A stretch of 64,000 nucleotides of DNA from Ustulina deusta (Eukaryota > Ascomycota > Sordariomycetes > Xylariales > Xylariaceae), in contig JAJNNX010000062.1 of assembly GCA_023159155.1 (NCBI GenBank), forward strand, positions 186,001 through 250,000. Reading direction: 5' to 3'. Within the stretch, counting starts at the first letter, position 1. Each line of letters opens with the position of its first letter. The notes below the pieces were generated by a model, which ran no database searches, was not told the origin of the DNA, and saw only the letters and a list, made by a program, of their open reading frames with translations. The position numbers were made by a program, and so were the translations under genes. This document shows positions 33,072-46,028 of the stretch, piece after piece.

Positions 33072-35942
33072 ATGTCCTTCAACCACGCCAGTATATCAAA
33101 GGCTGATGCCGCCGCCTACTCGTCCTCGGATGGCGACGAGAGCGACAACGATGGACTGGCGCGACCAACTGTCGATCCCCGAGCCGACGAGTTCCTCGAC
33201 TATAACCCTCGTAAACGTCGCAGAACTGGCCGCAACACAAAAGAGAGCGCTGCCTTGGGTATTTTTGGTTCTGATAGCGATGATGACGCCCCGGGTAAAC
33301 GTTGGAAGTCCAAGCAGGATCTCCGGCACAGGAACGTGGCATTCGTTTCTGCTGGTCAGGAAACGCTGGACCAACAAGTTGACGACGACGACGATGAGCA
33401 TGGCGAGGATGAGGACGAAGGATCTGGGGGCCGCGTTGGCCTTGGCGCGCAACGAGGAAACGCCACACGACATGTACAAGATGAAGAAGACGACGCTGGA
33501 GAGGAAGAAGAGGACGAGGACGAAGAGATGACTGGGCTTGGCCTGGGTTTTCGATCGTCAAAACAGGGGCTCGGGCTTGGTTGGGGCCAAACCGCCGCGA
33601 CACGGACTGCCCCGAACGGTCTCGATAACACGCCTAGTAAGCGGTCGAACACCATCAAGACAAATTATGACGGTAGCACCCCCTTGGGGAAGAGCTTCGT
33701 CCCAACCTCCGCAAAGGAACCTGTCCTCAAGCCGAACATCGCCGATCATGAGCTATCCCCCGCGCCCCAGACCCCCAAGCCGAGTGCTTTTGGCGGTGGC
33801 TCTAAAACTCAATCCTTTGCCGCGCGTATGATGGCTAAGATGGGTTATGTTGAAGGGCAGGGTCTCGGTGCCGATGCCCAAGGTCGAGCCAGCATCATCG
33901 AAGCCACGCTACGCCCACAAGGCAACGTCGGTCTAGGTACCGTGCGGGAGAAATCCCAGCAAGAACTCAAGGAAGAGAAAAGACAGGCGCGCTTGCGAGG
34001 AGAGGACGTCCCTGATTCCGACGAGGAACGGAAGAGGGCGAAGCGCGAGAAGAAGAAGAAGAAGGCCGGAGAGAGTGGTTCGGGAAGCGGCATGGGCACA
34101 CCCAGACGGTCCAAACCGAAATATATGACAGTCGGGGAAATTCAAAAGGCCGCACCTGGTCTCCACATACCGGAAGCATTTGCCCCCATCTTGGATATGA
34201 CCGGACGTGATCAGAAGCTGCTGACATCTGGCTCTGGACTCCTAACTCCGACGGCGGGCGCCGAACTGGTGGAACAGACCGAGGCTCGAAAGCTGGCGAA
34301 GCGAGCTCAAGGCGATCTCGCCGCCTTTGTGGAGGAATGGAAGACGCTAGAAGAGAGGAAGGCGTGGCTTGATATGGAAGCCCTTCAACGCCAACAAGAA
34401 GTAGACGAGCTCGAAGGCGAATTCTCGTCTCTCCAGTTGTTTTCTCTTGTCCTCGACGAGGTCTGTCAGGCTGCACGAGAGCAGCAGTGGGATCCAGTCA
34501 TCTCGGGACTCAAGAAAGCTGAAACCTCGGCTTCGAATTACCACGAAGAACTAGCTAGCATCGCGGTGGCTGGCATTCACCCCTTTCTCGCCAGCGCCAC
34601 TCAGGGCTGGCAGCCCCTGGAAGACCCTAATTTAGGCAACTTTGCAACCGACCTCGTCGAGATTAAAAACCTACTCGGTATACAAACCAAGACAGCTAAC
34701 GGAGGCATTGTCTCCAAATGGGGCCACGGCGAAGGAGATAGCTCAAGTCATTTCCCTGTGAGGTCCACTACCCCCTATGAGAGTATGATATACAAGCTCG
34801 TCTTTCCCAAACTCGCTACGGCCATATCACAGACCTGGAATGTCTACGATGCGACACCTCTTCTCGCAGTACTGGATAGATGGGAACCACTGTTTCCTGC
34901 CTTCGTTCGCTCTCAGCTGCTAGAACAGGTTGTTCGGAGACTCGAGAACGCCATCGCAAGCTGGAAACCCAAGAAGGAACGAAGTACACTACCACACCTG
35001 TGGCTGTTCCCCTGGCTCCAGCATTTGCCCCCGCATCACCTGGAGCCAAAAGGCACGGGTCTTGTCTCAGACGTCAGGCGGAAATTCCGACAAACGATCG
35101 ATACTTGGCAGTTTGACAACGGAGTGGTTCCAGGGCTCAAGCAATGGCAAGATATCTTACGCCCTTCGAAATCACAAGATCAATGGAAACCTCTAGTCAT
35201 GCATCACATTCTCCCCAGCATGGGCCGCTATATACGCACCAACTTCCGCGTCGACCCAGGCGACCAGGAGCTGTATCTGAAAATGCTACAAGGCGTCGTT
35301 AAATGGGTCGAGGTCATCTCATCCTCCATGATAGCCGAGGTCATCGTCGCAGAGGTTTTCCCCATGTGGCATGATGTGCTGCACCAGTGGCTCACCAGCG
35401 ACGAGGCCAACTACGAAGAGATTGGCGCTTGGTTTGAGTGGTGGCACGACGACGTGTTCCCGCCTGAGATCGCGTCGCTCGAGAGCATCAAGGCCGAGTT
35501 TCAGCGCGGCACAATCATGATCGAAAAGGCGCTCGAGCTCGGCGACGAGGCCAAGCACCGCCTTCCTCGCCCCGAGACGCAGCCTGCGCGCAAGTCCCGT
35601 ACCAGCAAACCGAAGACAGAACAGCAGAAGAGGCCAGAACCTGCGGTTCTAGCCCCGCTCCCCGAACCAGCAGAGCCGACCTTCCGTGACGAGGTTGAGG
35701 CCTGGTGTCAGGAGAACGATCTGCAATTCATCCCTATCCGCAAGGCCAACGAGCTCGGCAAGCATTACTTCCGCCTAACTGCTCGCTTGGACGGCAAAGG
35801 TGGCGTCTTGGCGTACTTTCGTGGCGGTGATGATGTCCTCGTTGTCGAGTCACGGAAGATAAACGGCGTATTTCGACGCGACGATAAAGCTGAATGGGGC
35901 GCTTTGCTTGCAACGCTTTTTGAGGAGGTTGAGGGGAGATGA
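33072..35942 (+). CDS. G-patch splicing factor of the TFIP11/Ntr1 (Spp382) family
   Basis: Single exon of 956 residues with a Kozak-like ACAAGATGTC start. An N-terminal acidic TIP_N region (about 1-170) includes EFLDYNPRKRRRTG and GIFGSDSDDD and long Asp/Glu runs. The G-patch (about 246-292) reads AARMMAKMGYVEGQGLG and ends QGNVGLG. A Lys/Glu-rich linker (about 300-345) follows, then the long helical GCFC domain (about 410-780). The C-terminal ~80 residues form the conserved end domain with FRDEVEAWCQENDLQFIPIR. In yeast Ntr1 the G-patch activates the DEAH helicase Prp43 to take apart the intron-lariat spliceosome; TFIP11 does the same in animals. All expected domains are present in normal order, so this should be the functional nuclear orthologue. 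Confidence 0.96.
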   Translation: MSFNHASISKADAAAYSSSDGDESDNDGLARPTVDPRADEFLDYNPRKRRRTGRNTKESAALGIFGSDSDDDAPGKRWKSKQDLRHRNVAFVSAGQETLDQQVDDDDDEHGEDEDEGSGGRVGLGAQRGNATRHVQDEEDDAGEEEEDEDEEMTGLGLGFRSSKQGLGLGWGQTAATRTAPNGLDNTPSKRSNTIKTNYDGSTPLGKSFVPTSAKEPVLKPNIADHELSPAPQTPKPSAFGGGSKTQSFAARMMAKMGYVEGQGLGADAQGRASIIEATLRPQGNVGLGTVREKSQQELKEEKRQARLRGEDVPDSDEERKRAKREKKKKKAGESGSGSGMGTPRRSKPKYMTVGEIQKAAPGLHIPEAFAPILDMTGRDQKLLTSGSGLLTPTAGAELVEQTEARKLAKRAQGDLAAFVEEWKTLEERKAWLDMEALQRQQEVDELEGEFSSLQLFSLVLDEVCQAAREQQWDPVISGLKKAETSASNYHEELASIAVAGIHPFLASATQGWQPLEDPNLGNFATDLVEIKNLLGIQTKTANGGIVSKWGHGEGDSSSHFPVRSTTPYESMIYKLVFPKLATAISQTWNVYDATPLLAVLDRWEPLFPAFVRSQLLEQVVRRLENAIASWKPKKERSTLPHLWLFPWLQHLPPHHLEPKGTGLVSDVRRKFRQTIDTWQFDNGVVPGLKQWQDILRPSKSQDQWKPLVMHHILPSMGRYIRTNFRVDPGDQELYLKMLQGVVKWVEVISSSMIAEVIVAEVFPMWHDVLHQWLTSDEANYEEIGAWFEWWHDDVFPPEIASLESIKAEFQRGTIMIEKALELGDEAKHRLPRPETQPARKSRTSKPKTEQQKRPEPAVLAPLPEPAEPTFRDEVEAWCQENDLQFIPIRKANELGKHYFRLTARLDGKGGVLAYFRGGDDVLVVESRKINGVFRRDDKAEWGALLATLFEEVEGR

Positions 35943-38506
35943 GGTACTTGTATGTGTGGGGTGTGTCAGAGTCGGTGTCTAGGGTGCAATATAAGTAATT
36001 CAGTAACTAAGTAGGGAAAGAAATTTAAGCGATTAAGTGAATTCGTTACTTGTAGGCCTCAAGTGCCTGATGACTTGTTTGACGCGCTATGCGAAAGAAA
36101 TGGAAAGCGGGTATGAGAGAGGTTGTACAGATAAGATCTGGCATGAGGGATGAAGAGGAACATTTGTTGTCGTAGAAGCATTCGGTTTTTAGGATAGGAA
36201 TTTGAGGATTAGATCCGGGTTGTTGTTTCTTGTTGTTCAACCAAGTATACCAGCTCAACCGGCTCTTCTTCCTGCCTTTTTGTCTCTCTGCGTTTCCTCC
36301 TTTCTGTCTTTCCTGATCTGCTTTACTATCTTGAGGCTATCACCGTAACATACATAGAATCAGAAAAGGGGGCTAAAAGTTACTATTAGGTGCCACGTTA
36401 TTACTACTAAGCTCTGAGTAGGTACAAACATGTAAGATTGTGTGCCTCTTCTTGGCATATAGAGAAGAGTAGACTAATGGTGACACGGACGTAGTACGGC
36501 GGGCGGCAGCCTTTAGACTCCGGGGCATTTCTTCTAGGTGCCAATTTCAGGTGTGCGGCGGACTTGAGCTCGACGGCCAGGATATTGTCACGAGCGTGAA
36601 TGGAATCAATAACCTTGTCGTCGAGTGAGAGCAGGTCACAAAAATGCCACGAGCTAGGATTCCAGTCGTCATGGAAGCCGTTCAGGCTCGGAGCCACCAT
36701 TCCTCAGGTCTAGCTCATGTGGTTCTCAGTGGTAGTCGCCCGGATGCTTTCGACACCGTCTTGCGAATCGAACGTAGGGATTGCTACAGATAGGAGAGCA
36801 GACACGACAGTGCGAGGGATTGTTGGAGGAGTGAGCTTGAACATAGTTGCACGGGAGGTGAAAGCAACGACATTCTGCATGTATGTTAGGGCATGGTATC
36901 GGTGCGGAGGGAAACAGAAGTTGCTTCAGTTGATAGAAACATTGGCATAGTGAATAAGCCCCCCAAGCCGTCCCGGGGAAATACTATTATTCTATGACAT
37001 GAGTGGGATGCCTACAACTGTTATCAAGCAACTCAACTACCCAGCAGTAACACTTATGACAGAGAATCCCCGGGTCAGCTCTAGGATCGCAATTACGATG
37101 ATTTCAAAGCCGAGAAGCTCATCTAAATAACATCACGCTATATCCTAAGAGAAAGGTAGGCATATTCTAATCTAGGCATGGGAATCTCGGTATCTTCGAC
37201 AAGACGCTATATACATCAAGAGATGAGAGTGGATATGAGCAGGCTTTCTGTCACGACGAGTCACAAAAGTTCTAATCCCTTGACATAAAACCCATTCGTT
37301 TGTTCTGAGAGTTAGTCAGTTTCGAGAAAAGTATTATCGCTATTTGGAGAGCACAACCTCCTTCCAGCATCCCATTCCCGTTATAGCAAACCGTAGAGCA
37401 GAAGAAGGCCGAGACCAATATCCACAATAAAAAATACAGAGAGCATCCCGAGACAGCCCTGGGGTCCTCCAGTATGGGAATCGATATACACTATTAGGGG
37501 TTGGGCTCCATAGACCTTGGAATTTATTACCATTCACGGCGCCGTTAGTTGCGAATGGAAGACACAGGTTTTCGGGTTGCCCGCCCGTGCGTGATCCTCA
37601 CAAGCGTGGCTAATGCTTCCATCTGGTAGGTGCTTGGTGGTTTCTGATGCCCAAACATCAAAATGTCAACAAGTTGATATAGTCCAGCGTGGGACTTCAG
37701 GATTTTCCGAGGTATTCTACTTCGGCGTGATCGCGCCCCAGAATTGGCAGACACCCTGTATGAACACAGATTTAACGTGTTCTAAGTTAGACCCGACTTG
37801 AATACACATAGCTTCACTGGTTATCTGGAAGGGGAAAATGCCTTTTAGATTGCAAACCCTGTGTGAAGACATCTTGTGGCGCGCTATAATAATACCGCCA
37901 AACCCTTTGAAGATCCCTAGGGGCCGCGATTGTTCTTTCAGCTTGCCCACGTACCTGTGTTCTAGACTAGATTAAAATCTCACGAGGGAGAGTGGAGAGG
38001 AAGATCTCGCCGTTTTTGATACTAAATGGGTATCAAGCAGTGGGGGTTCAGCTGCCTCGAGGAACCAGCTGCCTGGATACACGTGTAGCGAGTCGGCTCA
38101 TCCTAGATCTTGGCCACCAGTCACCAATCAAGCAATCATTGTGATCGTCTCCAAAACCAAACATTCTCCGGGCTGCCATGATAGATACCTTGTACCACCT
38201 CAGGATTGAAGCTCTATCAAGGGCAGTAGAGTGTAACGCTTCGCTTAGCAAGCATTGCAGAAACTATTGGCATTGTCTTGTCTTTTGCAGATATGTACTG
38301 TGAGGGCCTCATTTAGGGCAATATTGTGGGGTGAGCAAGGTGCGAAGAAACTAGGACGGGCTTTTTCAGTGTATCCGCAAATGGCACGTCCACAGCCCTA
38401 CGATGGAGAGAATGATAAATAGCAGAGAGCGGTAGACTTATGCTAGTGTATGTGCCCTCGTAGTCACCTCAAGTCGATATTCGGAACAACTTATACTGCC
38501 GTTATC
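35943..38506. other. Intergenic, no supported gene
   Basis: 2.5 kb between the splicing factor and the MFS gene. A 97-codon ATG frame at 36407-36700 (-) has balanced composition (it contains NPSSWHFCDLLSLDDKV) but no family match from memory and could be chance or a remnant. Nothing else is seen. Confidence 0.4.
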
Positions 38507-40647
38507 ATGACGACGACGCCCGAAGTGACCAAGGATCAGATTGGCGACAGCGGAGTGAGTATTATTGCAGAGACCCCCGAGGAGGATGATCAACCAGTCT
38601 TGTTCGATGCCGTCTCCGAGAAGAAGCTCTTGAGGAAGTGCGATTTACACGTCCTCCCGCCTATTACTTTTATTTTCTTCCTAGCCTTTCTCGACCGCAC
38701 CAACATCGGTATGTGTTCTTTCAGCATCGTGATATTCAGCGGCGGTTCCCACTAACACTCGGGGTTTTCATCCGCAAGGCAATGCAAAGATTCAAGGGCT
38801 GACAAAAGACCTAAACTTGACGGGCCATGATTATAATATCGCTCTCTTCGTATTCTTTGTTCCTTACATTTTGTTCGAGGTCCCGGTGCGTTACCGCGTC
38901 TTCCCCTCCTCGTGGGGCAAGGCCCTTCCCGCCACTAAACCTGACGGCGAATAGTCGAATATTATCATCAAGCGCGTTGCGCCCTCGACATGGCTCAGTC
39001 TTGTCATGGTGCTTTGGGGTAAGTCCGTTTTTTCCCCGACGAGGTTGCGTACCTCAGTCGAGATGGCTGATTTCTCGACAAGGCATTGCCACCATTGGCC
39101 AGGGTTTAGTCAAGAACGTCGGAGGCTTGATCGCGACGCGGTTTTTGCTCGGGATATTCGAAGCTGGCGTTTTCCCAGGTCAGCAACTCTTTCAAAACCC
39201 AACCTCGTTTCCTTCGCGCACAGACGCCTCCTGACACTTGGCAGGCTGCGCTTACCTGATCAGCATGTATTACAAGCGTTTTGAACTTCAATGGCGAATG
39301 TCCATCTTCTTCTGCGCCGCTATCCTATCGGGAGCTGTCTCGGGGTTATTAGCTTATGGCATCGCCAACCTGGGAGGAGTTGGTGGCTATGGGGCATGGC
39401 GCTGGTAAGTCTTCATCCAAATTTGAACGTGGCGCAATTCCGCTCACCGGGGAACAGGATCTTTATTATAGAAGGCCTTTTTACCGTCCTTGTTGGAGTG
39501 GTATCCAAGTGGTGGATAACCGACTGGCCGGAAACCGCGAGATTTCTCAACGACGATGAGAGGAGCCTTCTTCTCGCACGCCTCGCCCAAGATACCGGCG
39601 AAGCAAAGAGTTGAGTCCTATTTTTTTGTTAGCTATTTCTTCATGCAAAGACCTGTGTTGAAACTCCCGGCGGTGCCTTCGCTCCTTTGTTCATCGTGTA
39701 GTTGACGTCGGTTTTCTAACTTTGCGATGCTAGTGGACGAACTGACTCCAAATGCCAGAAAACGAATATTATCCGACTGGAAGATATACACGGGAACATT
39801 CGCTTACTTAGGCATAGTGAATACGGGCTATTCCGGGTCTGTGAGTATTCATCTCCTACACCGAATAATCTTTGATCAATGACTTACCCTCCAGATAGTT
39901 TTTCATACCAACCATACTGAACGAGATGGGCTATGAGGCTACTGAGGCTCAGATACGAACCATACCAATTTTCGTAGTGGCGGCTGTAATATGCTTGGGA
40001 ATAGCATACACAACTGATCGGCTGAAGCATCGGTACACATTCGTGATGTGTGGCCTAGCTATTTCCGCGGTGGGCTATAGTCTCCTACTTGGACAGCAAC
40101 ACCTCTCCGTGGGTGTGAAGTACTTTGCGCTCTTCTTGGTCGTGGGCGGCGGGCTTTCGGTACAGCCAATCACGATCGCATGGCTGGCCAACAATGTGTC
40201 TGGCCATTATAAGCGATCTGTTGCGGCCGCGACTCAAATCGGACTAGGAAACGGTGAGAAATATCATGTGCCCCTTTCTTCTTGTTTATGGGTTATTATT
40301 GTCGGAGAAGATCTACTCTTCGGACTGGTTACATACCCTACAGGCTCCCTTATACCCCAAGAACGATTGATGCCACATCCATTCGAGACATTACTAACTT
40401 TTATGTAACAGTGGGTGGCATCGTAGCGTCCAACATCTTTTTAGATAATGAAGCGCCTCGGTTTCAGACTGGGTATGGCGTGAGTCTTGGTTTCTTGGGC
40501 ATATGTGCGGTAGCTTGCACCGTCTTATTCTTCGGGCTCAAGCGAGAGAACGAGAAAAGGGACCGTGGTGAACGCGACTACAGGCTTGGAAAGGGTGATG
40601 CTCACAATCTCGGCGATGACCATCCTCACTGGCGCTTTACTACCTAG
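38507..40647 (+). CDS. MFS transporter, anion:cation symporter (Dal5/Tna1-like)
   Basis: Nine exons: 38507-38708, 38779-38885, 38955-39018, 39083-39178, 39245-39404, 39458-39609, 39734-39840, 39899-40253, 40412-40647, giving 492 residues. All joins are in frame; the intron after exon 6 has the weak donor GTTGAG. The protein has a ~55-residue cytosolic N-terminus, about 12 predicted membrane helices and a charged central loop (TDWPETARFLNDDERSLL). Family motifs include FLDRTNIGNAK, EVPSNIIIKR, the ATRFLLGIFEAGVFPG block and LGNVGGIVASNIF. ACS-family members such as yeast Dal5, Tna1 and Vht1 take up allantoate, nicotinate, biotin or similar organic anions across the plasma membrane; the substrate cannot be read from the sequence. 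No enzyme gene for such a compound lies beside it. Confidence 0.92.
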
Positions 40648-43532
40648 AAACCCTCACTTAGCCATGATATCCTTACCTCTGGCCATACCTGAGTTGTATA
40701 CACGCAGGGCGTACTGTCGTATCGACGTACCTACAGTCAACGAGCAATGTCATCTGTGAAGTTCATTCATGATCTGACAAATGGCGCTTCGTTTGCCCTA
40801 CCGGCGCTCATAAAAGGTCTATGGTGGAAAATAGCAGTTTTTGACATCAACTCAATTCTAGACCTAGTCGCAATTCTGCGGTTGACTCTCAACATGAAGA
40901 AAAAGCAGGGCTTCCATAACAATAAGAATTAGTATCCTGTTCGATCAACCCGGCCATAGACCTAGTAATTCAACTAGGCTAACACGCTTCACAAAAAGCA
41001 ATTTCGAGCTGTTCACTAAAGGGGTGGCGATACTATTATAGACCTACATAATTCAACATTTCAATATTTTCAAGAGAAGAGTAACAGCCCTGAAAAATCA
41101 TCATGTCACGGAACACAACTGCAGCACCATACCGCAACACTACCAGCGAAAGTAGAACGTAGTCAAGTCGGGCGCTGAACCTGTCTATACCTATTACATA
41201 GGTACGTACTGTGACACATGGACCGTCAGCCCACGTCAACATCAGTAGCTCTATAAATGGGATATCTAATTCTCACTGTATATCAGAGAGAAGTGTTAGT
41301 CCATCACAACGACCGAGCTACGAGGGACCAACAATAGCTCCACGGCGCTTCCCTGTGCAGTGAGCATGTCGGTGGCGTTCTTGAATGAGACCCAGCAATG
41401 CTTCAAAGTAGTAAAGACGCCGGAACATTACGCATAGCGAGTGCAAAATAGTGGCGATAGAGCAGAAGCATACTGCGTGTCATGTGACTACCAGAATAAA
41501 GAAAATATTTTGAATATTGTCAGTGGAGGTCACCGGCGAAGATCTTGGCCCCTAGCGCAACAACCTGTTGTCCACAACACACGCGGTCCGACATTGCGCA
41601 CCTGGGTAATTTTCCATGCCGAGTTAGTTCATGAGACACTTACTTTGTAGCTGGCAATAGCGTTCCTCGAGATTGAACTCTCGTCATCCAGATAAAATAC
41701 TATTTTAACATTTTAGGACTTTGATTCTTGCTCGAGCGACAAATATATATATATATACATATTGGGAGTGATTGAAGAGTAAGAGGAAAACTATTTGGCT
41801 TCGCTACTCCTCATGAGAACAACTAGGTACGGCACAGAACCAATGGATAGAGCTAACATTGTTATTGGGCCCCTTTGTAATCAAGCATGTAGTTAGTAGT
41901 GACGTTTACGAAGCTCTAAAGATTTTGTGAATATATGTTATTTCCCGCTGGGTGATCTCTCTTCATTTCAAAGTGAATTAACAGTGGACGGCAGTCTGTG
42001 ATTGGTCTTAGATAACGAGATGTTGGTGATCACAAAAGTCTACCGTACCGTGGTTGGTCTGAACGTTGAAGATTTTGAGTGAAGCTTTACAGAGACTTGC
42101 TAGATTCCAACGAGATGCCTATAGCTCACCTACGAGCGCTTGCGCGTCAAACTTCAGGGTTAATACATCAATGCCACCCTATTTTCCCTGAAGAGTTGCC
42201 CAAAGGGCTACTATTACTACGCTAAACTTAACCCTCTATAAATAAACCATTCTCCTTCCAGCTCTGTTGAGTCGGTTGTTGATTGCCGTGTAGGTACTGA
42301 ATTACGACACAGCTATACGATTGCCTGGGTTAATGCTCTTAGGCAAGAGTGCCTAGATACAGTAGAGCTCCTCACCGCAAAAACAAATACCTGGCTATAC
42401 TTACTAGGGATGATATATACATCAGGCTCCATGCTGTCGACTGTAGTATCTTTGGTCATGGCTGATTTGGTCTAATGGCTTATCCTCCGCTTTGGTACGA
42501 ATAGAGGAGATAAGCTGCAGCTGCTGCAAGGGTTAATCTTCCTCGGATTCACACCATCCATTCTCATTGGTCTCGTGTAGAGGACATAACCACCTCGGGT
42601 TGAAGAAGTACCTTGCCACCTCTAGCAATAGGTACACAATCCAAGGACTTTGTATTGCCTTGGTGCACACTATTCATCGACATAGATAGGATTATAGAAT
42701 TAATCTATGCTATTCTAGACCTCGTGATTGAATGAGAGGCCTGTTTCGTGAAATGTGCTTAGGTAGTCAAAATAGTCCATGTCCAACGGTGATCCCCCTG
42801 ATCGAGTTTATGAGAGATGAAAGAATGCTAGCAATCACTTCAAATTGGTCATGGAAACGAGGAATTAACTGCCTGTTATGAGTCTAGGCTGAAAATCGAG
42901 TTGTCGACATATACTAATTACCAACTCAGTACTGTACACGGCCGGTACACTAGATACGAGATCCGGCTATCAGGGGTATAGAGAAATTGGGTGGGGTGAA
43001 GGATTATGGTCATTTCAAAAACAGTATACGAATTGCATCCTTCGCATGCTTTGTTGTTTCCAAGGCGTGAAAAAGAGGGAAAACAAATACTAATTGGGAT
43101 ACCCATTCAACAGACGATATAGGTAAAACGGATCTTAAAGAGAGACAGAAATAGAAAGATTTTAGCACGTCTGAATTTGACCTTGTACAAGATAGATACC
43201 GAGCACAACACTACGAAGAGTCTGGGTGATGCTCATGATGACTTATTTACTCGAGGCAAATTGTAGACTAATACTTTAAAGCCTCCTACCGTATATCTAT
43301 ATAGCTAAGTATGTGCATGGTTTAACTTAAACCGTGTGGACCTTTTAGGTTCTTATTAATTTATCGGTAGCTCATTCGCTAAGACGGCGAATTCTTCACT
43401 TCAAGCCGGAGGCTTCGCATCCTAGACAGATGCAATACAGATGTGTGAATATGCCAAATATACATACATAAAGGCTATATAATCTATTATCTCCAGTCGG
43501 GCAAATAAGAAGCGAGCCTAACGTGCCTAGCT
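40648..43532. other. AT-richer gene-poor stretch of 2.9 kb
   Basis: No supported gene. The sequence is richer in A+T than the coding blocks and open frames are short. A tRNA-like D-arm at about 43368-43385 is not followed by a tRNA fold. A segment around 42.3-42.6 kb looks like degraded coding sequence but cannot be assigned. Confidence 0.4.
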
Positions 43533-45579
43533 TTAGAATACAGCGTGAAAGAGGCGTCTCCATGCAGGGAGTGTGGCAAGGTGCTGGCGGTGGGCATTGA
43601 TATCATCCCAGTCGTGTTCGCGGCGACCAGTATCAACATCGATATCGGCGATACGCACCCAGCCCTTTCGCTTCCATATCAAGCCACCAATCCAGAACAC
43701 GAGAACGACGGGAAGGGCGAGGTAGGTGTTGAACCAACCCTCCGCATCACCAAGGTTCTGTCCAATGGGCGAAACGGCCACGTAGAACTGGGGGAAGTTG
43801 TCAGCAACATGCATTTTCAGTCAGTGATAAGGGAAATTGTGTGAACTTACCTGAGCAGCTAGGACTAGGAAGATGAGGACCAAACCGAGGTATGATCCGT
43901 AGATTCCTCCTATGGCCTGGAATGGGATCTCGTCAAGGGTGTGGCCATGGTGAGCCCAGGCGTGCCGGAAGCGGACGTGAGCAAGACAAATCGAGCCCCA
44001 GGTGAAGAGTGCAGCAAGACCAGACAGAGCCTGCAGCCAAGAGAAGACGACTTCACTGCTGGAGGCTAATTGAATGTAGGCAAGACCACCGAAGACGAGA
44101 GAAAACATGACAGAAAAGAGGGGTCGGCCACTCTTGTCCACATATGTGAAGAGCTTCGGGGCATAGCCTTCCTGAGCCAGAGCAGTCAAGGTACGGCTGC
44201 CACCGTAGACACCGGACACACTGATAGAGATGACGGAAACCAAGATGACGACGTTCATGAAGTGATTGAAGCCGTACAGACCAGCATACTGTCCAACCAG
44301 CACAAATGGCGAGGCAGAAGTGTCGTCCGAGCTGGCGTTGAGCAAATGAGGATCAGTGTAAGGAATAAGCAGACCAACGAAGAGAAGACCGAGGACGTAG
44401 AATCTACAGCAGTCAGCGTCAGAATGTGCACCGAGACCCGAAGGTCTACATGGAGCGCGGGACGTACAGGGTGATACGCCAGAACACTTGCTTGATGGCA
44501 CTGGGCAAAGCTTTGGCGGGGTTCGCGGACTCGGCGGCAGCCAGACCGACAAGCTCTGTTCCACTGAAGGCGAAGGCAGCAGTGACGAAGACGGAGCAGA
44601 AACCTTTGAAGCCGTTGGCAAAAGCACCAGGATCATAGAACAGCCGAGCGCCATAGTACTCGCTGTACCGGCCGTCACTGGGACCACCGCCGAGGACGAG
44701 AACGAAGGCGATAATGAGGAAGATGACGGTCGCGCTGAGCTTGATCAAAGCCGACCAGAACTCTTCCTCGGCATAACCGAGGGTACCGAAGACGTTGACA
44801 AAAATGATGAAAGCCCAAAAGACGCTGATCCACACAGCCGGGCTGATTTCGGCATTCCAGTAGGAGATGGAGATGGAGCAGACTGTCAACTCTAGAGGGA
44901 CGACGACAAGCCATTGAAGCACGTAGTTCCAGCCGATAGCAAAACCCCAAGCGGGATCGATGAAGCGGCTAGAATACGTGTAGAAGCTACCAGAGACGGG
45001 ATACATAACAGCGAGTTCACCAAGAGCATAGACTACCGAGCCAGGTCAGTACTCGAAGGATTGCCGGCGCAAAGCAGCAGGGTCGGGTGTCGATTCGTGG
45101 CGGTGCCCGAAGCAGGACGACAACTACGTACCGACGTTGAAGATCATGATACCAATAATCAAGAAATCGATGACGAGAAAACCAGGGCCCTGTCACATGA
45201 ATTGGGCGTCAACAAAGGTAGTAAACCACGCGGCAGACGAGTCGACATTCGAAATGCCATGCTGCAGAGCCTGTGGCGGCGGAGAGCGAAGGGCGGACAG
45301 TCAAGAGCATCTGCATATACGTACTCCCTTCATCAGCGCGCTGCCGGAACCAACGAAGAAACCAGCACCGATCGAGCCTCCGATTGCGATCATGTGCAAA
45401 TGGCGGGGTTTCATGGAACGATCGAGCTCGACGATGCCCCGACCGTAGTCGCGCATCTTGAACGACTCCATGTTCAAGCCATTTCGCGTGTAGAAATTCT
45501 CGGACCGAGCGGCGCCCTCGGCCTCGGCGGCGTGGGCATATGTCGGAGGATTGCCCTCCTTCTCGTCCTTGCTCGACAT
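43533..45579 (-). CDS. Amino-acid permease (YAT/AAP family)
   Basis: Five exons on the minus strand: 45325-45579, 45132-45189, 44468-45032, 43851-44403, 43533-43787, coding for 561 residues. Donors are GTACGT or GTAAGT, acceptors CAG or TAG, and phases agree. A ~55-residue cytosolic N-terminus precedes about 12 membrane helices. The first helix holds the APC substrate loop IGGSIGAGFFVGSG. Other family blocks are YALGELAVMYPVSGSFY with FIDPAWGFAIGWNY, the FSGTELVGLAAAESANP helix, the spliced WRITLFYVLGLL, and the SRTLTALAQEGYAPK loop. YAT permeases import amino acids with protons at the plasma membrane. The substrate range (general or basic) cannot be decided by eye. Simple repeats lie in its upstream region. 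Confidence 0.94.
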
Positions 45580-45672
45580 GGTCGGCGATGAGCGATGGGC
45601 GATGTGATCAGAGAGAGGGGGGAGGGGGGAAGGCGGGAAGAAAAGAGGAGTTCAGAATAGAGGGGAAGAATG

Positions 45673-45713
45673 AATAAAAAATAAAATAAAATAAAATAAA
45701 ATAAAATAAAAAA
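45673..45713 (+). repeat. (AAAAT)n microsatellite
   Basis: About eight copies of a TAAAA unit, roughly 95-135 bp upstream of the permease ATG, on the promoter/5' leader side. Confidence 0.9.
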
Positions 45714-46028
45714 GCTCAAAGAAGAGAGACGGTCAGCTGCTGGCTTTCCAGGCGATCGGCAAAGGCCAGTCAGACTTGCCACGGCGGAATGATGGGATGG
45801 CGAAGGAGACAAAAAGTGAGCCGGGGCGGCGAGAATGCGCGAGGGCAGCGCATGCGACACCTTTTATCCCATCTCCCGTACAACAGCTCTGAGATAAGAG
45901 TGCCACGGCTCGCACGTCGCCCACCACTCACGGACACTCCCGACAAACCCTTGATTCCTGGTATAAGTATGTACAGTACTGTACGAGAAGGCGTACCTAC
46001 AGTGCACCAGCTGGACAGGGATAGTGAC

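Noticed and set aside
33079..33603. Minus-strand frames of up to 174 codons opposite the TFIP11/Ntr1 gene
   Set aside because: They are antisense shadows of the acidic coding repeats of a well-supported gene.
36407..36700. 97-codon ATG frame on - with balanced composition
   Set aside because: No family recognised and no supporting splice structure; kept only as a note in the intergenic entry.
43368..43432. Possible tRNA starting TAGCTCATTCGCTAAG with GGCTTCGCATCC as a T-loop
   Set aside because: The D-stem does not pair, and no acceptor stem can be formed.
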